Shown here: piece by piece, positions 18,768-28,940 of the stretch | Numbering within the stretch: position 1 is the stretch's first letter | Layout: each line of letters starts with the position of its first letter | Origin: Phaeodactylum tricornutum CCAP 1055/1 | Lineage: Eukaryota; Bacillariophyta; Bacillariophyceae; Surirellales; Neidiaceae | NCBI RefSeq assembly: GCF_000150955.2 | Contig: NC_011674.1 | Location: 868,001 to 932,000 of the forward strand | Direction: 5' to 3' | Length of the DNA: 64,000 nt | The notes under the pieces: generated by a model | What the model was told of the DNA's origin: nothing | Seen by the model: only the letters and a program-made list of their open reading frames with translations | Databases searched by the model: none | Position numbers and translations under genes: made by a program

Positions 18768-19967
18768 ATGGCAGAAAAAACGGCATCCAACAGTTCCCAC
18801 GAGAGTCCCCTAAGCGCCTTGCAAGAGCCACAAGAAATAGCAAATGCTCTTGTGCGACTTGCGGCTTCGCTCAAGGCCATGGCCTCGTCGAATGCGAGTG
18901 CTGTGAGTACTGGTAATTCGCCTCGCATCACCTACTACCGATCATTACCGCCAGTTGTATCGCAGGCCTACGATTTGCTTCAGCAAGGAGCTGCGCTTGT
19001 ACATGGGACGAGTACAAAATACACACTGGTGGGGAAAATCGACCGTTCGGACCAACCCAATCTAGCGCAGGACCTACTACAGGGATGTCAATTGATCGGT
19101 ACGGCCTGTATCATTTGTCACGAACCGGCGTCAGGATGTGGGGTGTCTGCACGATCGCATATATTACAAGCTGCGCGAGCAATTGTTAATACCACGCTGC
19201 AACTGGTGCTATCTTTCATTGATGAGTCGGCCTTGGAGGAAAACGTCGGTGCCCAAAAGACGGGAGCAGTTTGGTCTTCCTGCGACGTCGTGCTCAGCAA
19301 AACGGTTCCGTTAGGCAATCGGAATGCTATTCGACGTGATCTTTTTACGTACATAATGGAATGCAACGAAACAATGACTGAGTTTCAAGACCTTATTGAC
19401 CTGGGCCCATCATCGGCGGAAGAGGTCAGCGCAAACAATCACAGCGAGACTAACGAGCATGGAATTGTAGAAGTGGAAGACGATGGATGGGACGCCTTCT
19501 TGCAAGGCCAGGACAGTCAATTCACAATGGATGAGTTGCCTGTGGCTGTCGCCTCTTTGGCTCTCGTCAAATGCTCTCGAGGCAGTTTGAACGTCACACT
19601 GCAAGCGTGCGAAGCTGCTGCTAGAGATGAGACTTCTTTAGCAGAGTTTCAAGAGCAGGGATGCCAGGACAGATGCGATTGGATTTGTCAACTGGTGGAA
19701 AAAGCTCGGGCTGTTGGAGACGGCATGACAGATCTGGGTGCCTGCATGTATCCACCGTTGAATTTGGACGAGTTGCTGGCACAAATCGAGCGACAGACGA
19801 CGTGCATCGAAACGGTAGTACTGCATATTTTGGACGCAAGTTTGGTGCACGGGATTTTGGAGTTACCAGACGATGTAACGGAATTGGTATCGAAAGTACA
19901 ATCGGCGCTGGCTACTCGACAACGAGAAGCGTTGGAGGCTATTGTGCAAGCGAAAGCCTACCGTTAA
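18768..19967 (+). CDS. GCIP/cyclin-D1-binding protein 1 homologue
   Basis: A 399-residue helical protein in one exon. Segments resembling the GCIP (Grap2 and cyclin-D interacting) family occur in order: the helix RSAHILQAARAIVNTTLQLV-type region at about 130-150, then GAVWSSCDVVLSKTVPLGNR with a following helix ECNETMTEFQDLIDL, and an acidic loop (EVEDDGWDAFL). The conserved turn MDELPVAVASLALVKCSRG follows, which matches the MSPEE--VA--ALLLVK pattern of human CCNDBP1. In animals GCIP restrains cell-cycle entry through cyclin D. The role in diatoms is unknown. The match is by motif order, not a computed alignment. It converges with the TRAPPC9 gene. Confidence 0.65.
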   Translation: MAEKTASNSSHESPLSALQEPQEIANALVRLAASLKAMASSNASAVSTGNSPRITYYRSLPPVVSQAYDLLQQGAALVHGTSTKYTLVGKIDRSDQPNLAQDLLQGCQLIGTACIICHEPASGCGVSARSHILQAARAIVNTTLQLVLSFIDESALEENVGAQKTGAVWSSCDVVLSKTVPLGNRNAIRRDLFTYIMECNETMTEFQDLIDLGPSSAEEVSANNHSETNEHGIVEVEDDGWDAFLQGQDSQFTMDELPVAVASLALVKCSRGSLNVTLQACEAAARDETSLAEFQEQGCQDRCDWICQLVEKARAVGDGMTDLGACMYPPLNLDELLAQIERQTTCIETVVLHILDASLVHGILELPDDVTELVSKVQSALATRQREALEAIVQAKAYR

Positions 19968-20527
19968 AGGGATATACCGAGGTCCCCGCCCTGAATTTGC
20001 TCGTTTAGAACCAGGAAGCGTTTAGTGGCTAGAGTTTGATTCAAAAGTTGAAAAATTGTTGCCAGTTATATACAGAATACTCAAGTTTCATTAATATTGT
20101 TCTTAGCATTTGTGATCTCCAGTTTTAATATATTTGTTCATGGAAAAGCACGCACTGTTCCTCTGCATTCTCTTTACCCATTGAAGCACCCAACCAGATA
20201 GTCTGAAAGCAAAGCAAGGCGTGAACGGCAACTTTCTTTCTAATTATGCAAGCGACAAGGACATTTATGTCAGGTGCGATACAGCCAATAGGCGATCAAG
20301 CCCTCTTAAGCTCATACATCATACGAATAGGAATCGAATGAACACGGTTCTCCCACTCGCTTTATTCTCATGCCATGCCAGCAGATATTCTATTTCGTCT
20401 ACATATTGTTCGGTGCAATGGTGTGCTACAATCATCGATTAGAGATCGTGTATATTGGTCGCAGGGCTGGAAGTTTAAGTAAATTTTGTGTCATGTTAAC
20501 AAATCTTTCCAAAAGAATACACAGATG
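19968..20527. other. intergenic gap between convergent genes
   Basis: Presumed 3' UTRs of the GCIP-like and TRAPPC9 genes, AT-rich. No gene, RNA or repeat is recognised. Confidence 0.45.
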
Positions 20528-23500
20528 CTATCGAGCAAGTAGCTTAGCATTGTCAGCATAGACGCGGGCTGCCACCGGTGCCCACCATACTTCTTCAGAA
20601 TCCTTTCCTCGAGAAATGCGTATACATACAGATAAAAGAAATCGCCCGCCATCGACGAACACAACCCTCACTCGATGTGACCTTGCGGAATTAACGTCTT
20701 CTTCTTCCCAATTCAATCTCTGTCGAAGCTTACCACACCACACATGATCATTCTTGGAGCTAAACGTTCCATCTTGGCGAGCGCAAAAGAACTCGACAGA
20801 AAGGTCCGTAAACTTCAAAACATCAATGGAAACCCAAGATGCTAGTTTCACCTCGACTGCGAGGTCCACCGGACTCCCTAAAGGAGAAGAGATTTCAGTC
20901 GATTTTTCGTCAACAGGTATACCTCCCATGTACAGTTGCATTTCGCAGGGAGAATAGCATATCTTACACAAGAATGCAGGGTTGATACGAATTTGTTCTC
21001 GTAGAGTTTCTGTATTTAGCTGGACAAATCCTTTGCCGATTGAACTGATGGGGTTCTGTGTATCTTTGAGTGTCCACAATAAACGGGTTTGAGATGAAAA
21101 TTCATCCAGGATATTCACCTCAGATCCGTCTTCATTTTTTGGAGCGATTCGGCGTATGCAAACAGGAAAGGAAGTTGAAAGTCCTGCCTTTACAAGAACA
21201 GTAGAAAGCAAGTGGCCGGCAAACCCTCCCACAAAGCCACCTGGACGTGACAAAACAATGTCACAGCCGAATGGATTGGCGACTGTCGCCACGAAAATGA
21301 GAACTTTTGTACAAACATGAATCCCCGTGCTAGTTCCGATACAGTTCGGGGCGTCCAAGTTCTCAATCTCGGAAAATGTACCGCCACTGGACATCTCCGA
21401 GTTCCTTTCTGCACATTTGAGCGGCGAGCGAGCCTGTAAACTATTGCACAATTGATCAAAGCCGCAAGACTTCAAGAGGTTCGGTTGGAAAGTGATCGAT
21501 GATATTGCTGGGCCTTGGATGGAGGTAAGCTGAATCCGAATATCGACTTTTCTCCAGACTTCGGTGGTACGAGTAGCCTTGCCTCGAAATCTGAAGCGAA
21601 TAATAAAACAATAATTCTTCAGCAACTTGACATTGAGATTGTGTGAACCAGCGATTTGCAGAGTCAAAGTATTCGACTCGTTGTCACGGTTATTTATACC
21701 ATCAACGCGCAACGATTGTGTTACAGCCCGAACGCAAACGGCGGGAGCATCTTTTTCATCATTCAAACCTGTTGCAAAAGTTTCCGTGGACTGGACTGCT
21801 TCGCCACCAGCACGTGCGGAAGAATCAAACACAACGCGTTCGCCAATCCCGAGTAGACCCATAACGACAATCTGAAGTTGTTCTATTTTTCCGTGTCCAG
21901 TGGAACCAGCGTAATTGACAAGACGCAGCTCTGGTAATGAGTACACCTCGCAAGGAGACAAACTGATTGCAAATAAGGCTTCTGACTGGAGAGGCACACC
22001 TGTAAGGTGAAAGAAGATCTGAAGCCGCGGCTGATAGTGGAAGGCCTCGAGACGTGGCTTTTCAACTACTTTCTTATCTTCTTTCTTTTCTACAGTCATG
22101 AGAGGATACTTGCCTGCAGCCTCTGTGGCACACAACGGTTTGAAGTCCTTCGTAGTCGGGGCCGTTCCAGCCGAGTACATTGAAACAAAGAACATCCTTC
22201 CCATAAAGTTCAAATTCAACCCTTTGACTTCGAAGAGGTTTGGGACGTCTTCCACTCTGTCGGATGATATCTCTGAGAGAAACATGAAGGGGAATTGAAC
22301 AACAAAGTTTGTAGCTTTTGGTGGAACGACAAACGACAAGGGTGTCGCCTGGATTCGATCATTGGCATTGTCTCCGAAAACGAGATCACATCTTTGAATT
22401 ATCAATGGTATCACCAAGCGATTGCCAAATTGTATGGAAAAGGCCCGCTCCTCACCCCCTGCAACGCGGGTCACCTGCACATTGTTTTCCTTTCTGGAAA
22501 ATGGATTATAGAAGGTTGCCATGGCCCCTTGGTCTTCTGCCGGTAGGGTTGTTGACAACTTCACGCATTCCAGCTCTAATATCGGTTCCGATCGAACTGA
22601 GATCTCTGAGGCGATATATAAAGGCAAGACATCGTTTTGGGTACCTTCCGCTATGGGTGTATTCTTTGCACCCGACCTTGTCGGAAGTGCACGATGCAAC
22701 GCGGCGATCCGGTCTATGCATGCCAGCTGGGCGTCTGCACACTCATCTTTGGTGGCCTGCGACCATACAGAACCCAGGGCCAACTTCGCAGAAGAACATT
22801 TCAAAGAAGGAGAAAAGGGAAAGTTGATTGCCTCGATAGGACCTTCGTCGGCCCATTTCGCTTGAACAGCCAAAAGGGACGAATCCGCCGTCATTGACGT
22901 GAAGCTCTCTTGGATCTTTTTGGCAAAGGCTGATGTTGTCGCAGCTACTGTATCAGTATCAACCCCACTGCGATTGTGCGTATCTTTCGAACCCTCATTT
23001 TCTTCCGAAGGTAAGCTTTCCTTTTCAATGTCCATGTTAATGTTGAGCACCTTCTTGGACATTGTTTTGCCGTCGGGTTTGCCGGAAAGATCCGGCGAAA
23101 TTTCCCAAAGGAGTTCCAAGAGTTGCTCAGCGGCCTGCTGCGAAGCGGTACTGTTGCTCAAGAGCGACAGTGCATGCAGCGTTGAGGCCCGTAATGAGGC
23201 CCAGCCGTAACTACCAGTACCGTCCGCATGGTTGGGTGTAGCGGTATACAAATGCGTTGCCGACAGCCACAAAGCTTCCGCAGCAGCTGCGTTTCCTCTC
23301 CCGCTTTCAACCGAAAGCGCGTCTGCCGCTACAGTGGCAAAGAAAGCGGCTTTGCGGGGCAGACGAATCCGGTTCGTTGTTGATTGAACCCAACACGATG
23401 CTGGGACACCGTCCAAACAACTGCTTGCAGCTTTAGCGGCCACATCTACCCGAGTCTCCGTGTCTAAAGCCCCCGCAGAGACGGCAGCGTGCAAAAGTTC

Positions 23501-25354
23501 GCAAAATTTTTTGATTCGATTCATCTCGTTGATGGCGATTATGTCATTTCCTTCTGCAGTTTTTAACTCGTGAAACTGTAAACGTCGAACCGAGGGCTTT
23601 TCACACCGTGGACTGTCGTTGGCATTTCCCGAAAACGATCCTACCCCTTCACCCCAACGACAACGCAAATGCGCCTCGGCGTGTTCAGATACGTAGTTCG
23701 CCATTCTCAATAAGAGCGAGGTGTAAAAAGAACCTGTATGGGTATGCCGATTCGTAATGTTCAAGGCTTCGTCACACAGTGCCATGACAACGTCTGGTAG
23801 TGTCTGCTTATTGGCCGTGATTCTCTTTTCCGGTTGGGTTTCTTTTTTCACCAACGCCATGATTTCGTCGGGCATTTGAAAATTATTTTCGAGATACTCG
23901 TCGACACCATACCCGCCAGCGTCAGCCATGGCAATGTGCGAGGCGGCGCACCCTTCCAAAGTGAGTGCGTACCAGAGTGGATCCGGAGTGCCCACTTTCA
24001 GTGCTTCCGCGGCCGCCAAGTAACGCTCGTACGCGTCCAATGGCGAACCCGCCAGCAAAGCCAGATCGGCAGTATACTTTTGTCGTCGTCCCAATTCGCG
24101 TTTGCGAACGGCGTGAGCGTCTTTTGGTGACAGCTCGGAGAGATCCCAGACTTCATCCATGGGTGTAAGGAGCTGAGGACCTTTGGCCGTAGACGACGAC
24201 GCGCTATTGCCGTTCATGGGAGTTTTGGGAGGAAAAGCGGGAGGTTTTGCATTCGTATTCTTGGGCTCGACAGACTTGTCGTCCTTGTCTTTCGCCAATT
24301 TTCCCTTTTTGAAATTTCTATCTTTTGACTGATGTGAATCCGTGGCGAGCTTACTCGCCGGGTTGACTAAAGTAACCATGTTACTCAAACTTAACTTGGT
24401 CGATGCACTGGGCAAATCTTCCGTTTCTTTGTCGGAAGATGAAGACCCAGCGGACATAATCCTCGACAAAGTGCGACGAGTCTTTGGTTGATTTGCCGCG
24501 CTACCTGATGTGGTAGTGGAGGCTGCGGGTTCGCTGTGCTTCACTATTTCTTCTGATTCCCGTATTCTCGCTTCCAAGGCACAAAAGATCGCCACTGCCA
24601 AATCGTTAACGACCACATTTAAATGGAGCTCAATCATGGCGGCGTGTGTTTCGTCAGTTGGCGGAAAGGCCAAAACTCGATTGCCCAAATTGGACGCGTT
24701 CAAATCAATTTTTTGACAGGCTTCGTCGAAACTGTCAAAGACAAAGAGCCGCGTGAAGGGTGTATCACGTTCCCAGGTCTGCGCGTGTGCGGTAACGGCG
24801 TAGGGGGGCGTTGCGTAGCGAGAGGCCCAGGACGTGAGTTCTTCTTCGGCTCGGTGGAGGTCGGCCAAGTCGCCACAATCGTGCATGTTGAGGACGCCAA
24901 CGACGGCAGCGACACGAAAACTAGGAACGGCATCGATCCAGTCTCGTGTAAGAGCGTGATTGTAGAGTCGATCGTGGGCACTGCGCGACTGTGTGGGACG
25001 ACCGTCGAAGATTGCGAAGCGCTGACATCCGTGCTGCCAGTGAAAGGCCTTGAGAGGAGTGTCGTTGTAGCGCCAATCTCCGGGACACGTCAAGCTACTA
25101 TTCGGGACGACCATGAGCAGTTCTTGGTGCTTCAGTTCGGAGGTGCTACCGGCATTGGCGTCCGTGTCAATGTTCGCATGCCGAGCCAAGGCAGTCCAGA
25201 GTTCACCGAAGGAATGTGCGGACCGAGTCGTCGAGATATCACCGTCCTTGTTCGAACTTAAGAGAGGGACCAAAGCCACCATATTCACAGCGGAATCCCG
25301 AAAGGTGGGATTCCCCGGGACCATGGACAGTCCCGTCGAGGAAGGGGGCGTCAT
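20528..25354 (-). CDS. TRAPPC9: TRAPP II complex subunit TRAPPC9/Trs120
   Basis: A 1608-residue single-exon protein, a usual size for Trs120. The N-terminal part has RNLILFPP-like sequence (GNRVLAFPPTDETHAAMIEL, then HLNVVVNDLAVAIFCALE), followed by a disordered Ser/Lys-rich insert. The TPR-like core holds YTADLALLAGSPLDAYERY and DPLWYALTLEGCAAS, which correspond to the TRAPPC9 pattern of GDLCLLAGSPxDALExY and LWLAGALEG. The C-terminal half is made of beta-rich, Ig-like segments, as in the family. TRAPP II activates Rab GTPases for Golgi and endosomal traffic. ATGs at 25432 and 25282 are alternative starts; I chose 25354 because the sequence ahead of it looks unconserved. Some annotations might place introns here, but the frame is open throughout. 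Confidence 0.8.
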   Translation of the reverse strand: MTPPSSTGLSMVPGNPTFRDSAVNMVALVPLLSSNKDGDISTTRSAHSFGELWTALARHANIDTDANAGSTSELKHQELLMVVPNSSLTCPGDWRYNDTPLKAFHWQHGCQRFAIFDGRPTQSRSAHDRLYNHALTRDWIDAVPSFRVAAVVGVLNMHDCGDLADLHRAEEELTSWASRYATPPYAVTAHAQTWERDTPFTRLFVFDSFDEACQKIDLNASNLGNRVLAFPPTDETHAAMIELHLNVVVNDLAVAIFCALEARIRESEEIVKHSEPAASTTTSGSAANQPKTRRTLSRIMSAGSSSSDKETEDLPSASTKLSLSNMVTLVNPASKLATDSHQSKDRNFKKGKLAKDKDDKSVEPKNTNAKPPAFPPKTPMNGNSASSSTAKGPQLLTPMDEVWDLSELSPKDAHAVRKRELGRRQKYTADLALLAGSPLDAYERYLAAAEALKVGTPDPLWYALTLEGCAASHIAMADAGGYGVDEYLENNFQMPDEIMALVKKETQPEKRITANKQTLPDVVMALCDEALNITNRHTHTGSFYTSLLLRMANYVSEHAEAHLRCRWGEGVGSFSGNANDSPRCEKPSVRRLQFHELKTAEGNDIIAINEMNRIKKFCELLHAAVSAGALDTETRVDVAAKAASSCLDGVPASCWVQSTTNRIRLPRKAAFFATVAADALSVESGRGNAAAAEALWLSATHLYTATPNHADGTGSYGWASLRASTLHALSLLSNSTASQQAAEQLLELLWEISPDLSGKPDGKTMSKKVLNINMDIEKESLPSEENEGSKDTHNRSGVDTDTVAATTSAFAKKIQESFTSMTADSSLLAVQAKWADEGPIEAINFPFSPSLKCSSAKLALGSVWSQATKDECADAQLACIDRIAALHRALPTRSGAKNTPIAEGTQNDVLPLYIASEISVRSEPILELECVKLSTTLPAEDQGAMATFYNPFSRKENNVQVTRVAGGEERAFSIQFGNRLVIPLIIQRCDLVFGDNANDRIQATPLSFVVPPKATNFVVQFPFMFLSEISSDRVEDVPNLFEVKGLNLNFMGRMFFVSMYSAGTAPTTKDFKPLCATEAAGKYPLMTVEKKEDKKVVEKPRLEAFHYQPRLQIFFHLTGVPLQSEALFAISLSPCEVYSLPELRLVNYAGSTGHGKIEQLQIVVMGLLGIGERVVFDSSARAGGEAVQSTETFATGLNDEKDAPAVCVRAVTQSLRVDGINNRDNESNTLTLQIAGSHNLNVKLLKNYCFIIRFRFRGKATRTTEVWRKVDIRIQLTSIQGPAISSITFQPNLLKSCGFDQLCNSLQARSPLKCAERNSEMSSGGTFSEIENLDAPNCIGTSTGIHVCTKVLIFVATVANPFGCDIVLSRPGGFVGGFAGHLLSTVLVKAGLSTSFPVCIRRIAPKNEDGSEVNILDEFSSQTRLLWTLKDTQNPISSIGKGFVQLNTETLREQIRINPAFLCKICYSPCEMQLYMGGIPVDEKSTEISSPLGSPVDLAVEVKLASWVSIDVLKFTDLSVEFFCARQDGTFSSKNDHVWCGKLRQRLNWEEEDVNSARSHRVRVVFVDGGRFLLSVCIRISRGKDSEEVWWAPVAARVYADNAKLLAR

Positions 25355-26167
25355 GGTGAGCGACACAGAACAGCAAGATGATATTGAAATTGGATGGCCA
25401 TTTCCGCCAAATATCATAAAGTCAAGACGCAAGAAACTTCCTCGCGAGAGCCGGCAGGGGTTGACAGTGCTTCATGGCTGTGGTAGAATCTGGCTGCCCT
25501 ACTGCTAGGAAGGGTAGGTTTGTGGTTGGTTGGCGAGGAACAAGCTGTAAACTATAAGTAGGTTTCCTATCCCGCTGCTGGTTGTGTGCAATGCGCGTCG
25601 CATCTACTTTGCTTGACATCTAAATCAGTCGGACACTCCCAATTAACATTGGCATTAAGTTCCTGGTGTCGCACTTTGCTCTCGGAACGACGCGGTCAGC
25701 GACGTTTACATCTGTCAGCCTTCGAGCGCTCGTATATAGTCACAGAAATACACCCCCCCCCCCCCCCTGAGTGTTTCTTTCCTCGAGAAATAGGCAAGAT
25801 TTTGTTTATAGCCATTGATACTCAGAAATTTCACACGTCATTGCGTCACTGCTTGAAAAAGTACCAATCCGCATCGGATTGGCGTAGAGCGGTCCTCTAA
25901 TTGACATGACATTGATTTGTTCTTCCCAAGACATGATGGATCCATCGGAGCCAGTTCGTTTTCGGTTCCAAAAGTGCCGCGACTTCGAAGAGTACCATAC
26001 ATTAACAGTAACTGTAAAACAAAACCCACACCAAACTAAATCTTGTTTCCTTGACAGATGCCGCTGGCTCACCCTTTGTAGAGGTGTTCACATCATCCTC
26101 CCGACATTGTCCCGACGAACGAACAAGCCGGAGAATCTACACGTACACCCACGGCTTCCCCTGCACT
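25355..26167. other. intergenic region with a 15-base poly-C tract
   Basis: Between the divergent TRAPPC9 and TPR-like genes. It contains an uninterrupted run of 15 C at 25753-25767. A frame upstream of 26168 (from ATG 26051) would add 39 residues, and the sequence TTGACAG before it could be a splice acceptor, so a 5' exon is possible but unproven. Confidence 0.45.
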
Positions 26168-26926
26168 ATGGATCTCTCGATGCGGTTCAACAATGCCGGA
26201 GTTCGCATGCTGGACGCTGGTCAACAGGTCATCGCTATGGACCTTTTTCGCGGAGCGCTCGAGTCCAAGCTTGCGTACGAACGAACGCACCGACCGGAAC
26301 GACCCGACTACATTGCTTCCACCAAACGCTGCGTGACACCGGACTGCGTCACTACCGCCGAAGAGCATCTGGTCAACGAAGACAAGTATGTACACCACGA
26401 ACCAGTAGCCTTTTCCTTGGCGACACCGATGGTAACAGAAGACAACTTCCTTCCTGGAAAGGGCAATGTACCAAAGACCCCCCCTGCATTGTTTGAATCC
26501 GAACCAGAGAATCCGACGTTGATAAGGCAGAGTGGTGATTATCTTTTAGTGGCCAAGCCCTTTGCGCTCCCGCTCAGCGACTGCTCCCGAACGTCCACGC
26601 AGAAACGATCCGCAATCATCGTCTTCAATCTAGGCCTCGTCAATCAGCTCGCGGATGCTAGTTCTTCCAAAGCAGCCGCCTTTTACGAAATATCCGCATC
26701 CTTGCTCGCCAACGAGCTTTACTTCCCCCATTCTAATCTATTGCGGATCGCTATATTGAACAATTTTGCCGTATGGAGCCACGGCTACGGAGACGAACAA
26801 TCGAAGAGAGCCAGTTATGAGCTTCTGATAAATGCCTTGGCCGAGAGCTCCAGTTCTCTCGATCAGACCGTCCGAAAGGCAGTGCAAGTTAATATGGAGC
26901 GGTTTCGCGAAGGGAATACTCGGTAA
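26168..26926 (+). CDS. TPR-like protein, first of a tandem pair
   Basis: 252 residues from the ATG at 26168. It opens with a TPR-like helix pair, FNNAGVRMLDAGQQVIAMDL followed by FRGALESKLA. A variable middle segment follows. The second conserved half has KRSAIIVFNLGLVNQLAD, SSKAAAFYEISASLL and LRIAILNNFAVW with YGDEQSKRASYELL. The same order of blocks is found in the gene at 28203-28940, so the two are tandem paralogues. No enzyme motif, signal or membrane segment is visible. TPR repeats usually mediate protein contacts. An upstream in-frame ATG at 26051 would add 39 residues. Confidence 0.7.
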   Translation: MDLSMRFNNAGVRMLDAGQQVIAMDLFRGALESKLAYERTHRPERPDYIASTKRCVTPDCVTTAEEHLVNEDKYVHHEPVAFSLATPMVTEDNFLPGKGNVPKTPPALFESEPENPTLIRQSGDYLLVAKPFALPLSDCSRTSTQKRSAIIVFNLGLVNQLADASSSKAAAFYEISASLLANELYFPHSNLLRIAILNNFAVWSHGYGDEQSKRASYELLINALAESSSSLDQTVRKAVQVNMERFREGNTR

Positions 26927-28202
26927 GTTGTATCAATAAATCTGGTGGAAGTTCTCTGTCAGAGCTACCTACATTTTTGCAGAGCGTGCTTTTTTTGGAC
27001 TTCCCTGTAGCGCTTCCCTATTGTACAGATGACTCTCTCTAGGAAGGGCAAGAGTTGAATAGGCTGGACTGCGTCGTCTAATTATGTACCAATATCGTTT
27101 ATCCAATCGTACCAAATCATGGAATAAAGCCGATTCAAGTAGTTGCAGGTATTGCGCCATGGATCATTCTGCAATTTGCTACACTCACTGTCAACTTGGC
27201 TTCATTTAAAAGTAACTGATGTTTCTCTATGGGTCAGTTGGACCATGATACGTTCCTGCTCCTACGCAAATACTCAGTTCAACTTGATCCAAAAGTATTA
27301 CTCGACAAGTGAGCCTTTACACAGGTGGTGCATGCTTTTGAGTAGGAGAAAACTTTACCATTTTTCATCAGATGTGGGAAATGCTCTCTTTATACAGCGT
27401 CCCAATTATCGAATCGTCTCGACAGGATCGCGAGGATAGCGGGTCATTGACGAGCCGAGGGCGTTGACAGTGAGCAAGTGTCCACTAAAACTGATATAAC
27501 GCAAACGCGATTGGATGAAAGTCTTTTCGTGATTGATGACATATCTAAACTGATTCTCCTTCGCGTTCCCAACACGAGAGGTTTCCCTTCGGAAAACTTC
27601 CGTATACCTCTCTATAGGCAAGTATGAGAATCAATCAGGGTGCTGACAGTCAAGACTAAAGTTTATTGGAACTCTTGTTTAAGTATGGTTTTCCTGCGAC
27701 GAGCGGAAGTCGACCCAAAGGGATTTTCGAAACGGTTGACTGTGAGAAGCAACCACTTCCCCATTCATCTGTTTGAATATCTTGTACCTATTTCCTGCAA
27801 GTAGTAAATGTACCTGGTATGCAACAACATTTTGGAAAAAACCCTTGCATATATAATACCCAAAGCAATTGTATAGTGCTCTAGAGAAAGAACTTTTACG
27901 GAAATTGTATATATGCAAACGAAACCTCAATAGACTTCGCTTCGCCACTTCTCTGCTATCTACTAACAATGTGAAAATCGTGTATATATATTAATATCAC
28001 GAGAAGGAAAATTGACTCAATGAAAATCGTTAGTTTCAGCCCACGTGGCTTTCTTTAAGTTTGGTGCATCTGCGATACTGGACAGGAGAAGTAAAATAAA
28101 ATGAGGTAGATAGCCTGTGAAAAGCAAGCCTTGGAGTATCTCTAACACAGACCGAAACGTCCGACATCACACAATGCTCCAGACTAAGACAACGAAAAAG
28201 GT
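26927..28202. other. long intergenic region between tandem paralogues
   Basis: AT-rich sequence with no supported gene. A TTGACTGTGA motif lies at 27736-27745. Short minus-strand frames (27406-27621 and 27679-27969) have no recognisable features. Runs of ATATATA near 27850 and 27980 are simple sequence. Confidence 0.45.
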
Positions 28203-28940
28203 ATGAAGATGTGTAGAGAGACAGCTGTCGACAAAGCTACGGCTTTGAACAACGCCGGCGTTTACTGTCTTCAGGCAAGAAAGGCTCAAATGGCATGGGA
28301 TTTGTTCAAAGGAGCGTTAGAAGTCAAACTAGCGATCGCGAGTCACAGAAGTGGTGTGAGTAAAACTTCTCCAGTTTCTAACGACTACATTAGACGAGCC
28401 GAAGTCCATCTGGACAGATTTGAAAAGGACTGTTCTCCCCACCCGTCTGTAAGCAGCACTGGTTTCGGCGAGGTGATAACCTCTGGGAGCAGCAGTCCTG
28501 GATCGCCCATCGATGTTTGGTATGAGCCTTTCCTCTGTGCTCGACCATTTTTCATCCCTGATAGGGCATCCATCAATGACTGTTCATCCCTAAACGATCT
28601 CCGCTTTGATCAATGCGCTAATGCGGCTATTATCTTCAATCTTGCTTTGATAGACCACATCCACAATCGCAAATCAGCGCATGCGATTTCTCTGTATAAG
28701 TTGGCGACGAAGTTGATGGTCGACAATAAAAAGAAGCCTTTAGGAATTGCTCTAATCAACAACATTGGCGTCTGGAATTTTGAAAATGGCGATATCGACG
28801 CTGCACAACGGTGCATGAATCACCTTTTGAGGATTCTTCGAGGGAAATTCACCGAGGAAAACAGTTGCCAACAAAAGGGTTTGCTATCTAACATTATGTG
28901 GGTGCTCAATCCGCCATGCACAGGAAGTGCTGCAGCTTAG
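28203..28940 (+). CDS. TPR-like protein, second of a tandem pair
   Basis: A 245-residue protein (or 243 from the ATG at 28209). It begins KATALNNAGVYCLQARKAQ, then MAWDLFKGALEVKLA, which aligns with the first paralogue's NNAG...DLFRGALESKLA. The second half, CANAAIIFNLALIDHIHN, AISLYKLATKLM, LGIALINNIGVWNFENGD and AQRCMNHLL, follows the same helix order. The middle segment is unrelated in sequence and length. The family looks lineage-specific; I do not recognise a named orthologue. A separate promoter is likely, given the 1.3-kb gap. Confidence 0.7.
   Translation: MKMCRETAVDKATALNNAGVYCLQARKAQMAWDLFKGALEVKLAIASHRSGVSKTSPVSNDYIRRAEVHLDRFEKDCSPHPSVSSTGFGEVITSGSSSPGSPIDVWYEPFLCARPFFIPDRASINDCSSLNDLRFDQCANAAIIFNLALIDHIHNRKSAHAISLYKLATKLMVDNKKKPLGIALINNIGVWNFENGDIDAAQRCMNHLLRILRGKFTEENSCQQKGLLSNIMWVLNPPCTGSAAA

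Noticed and set aside
27406-27969. Two minus-strand frames between the TPR-like genes
   Set aside because: No conserved features; AT-rich intergenic sequence easily gives such frames.
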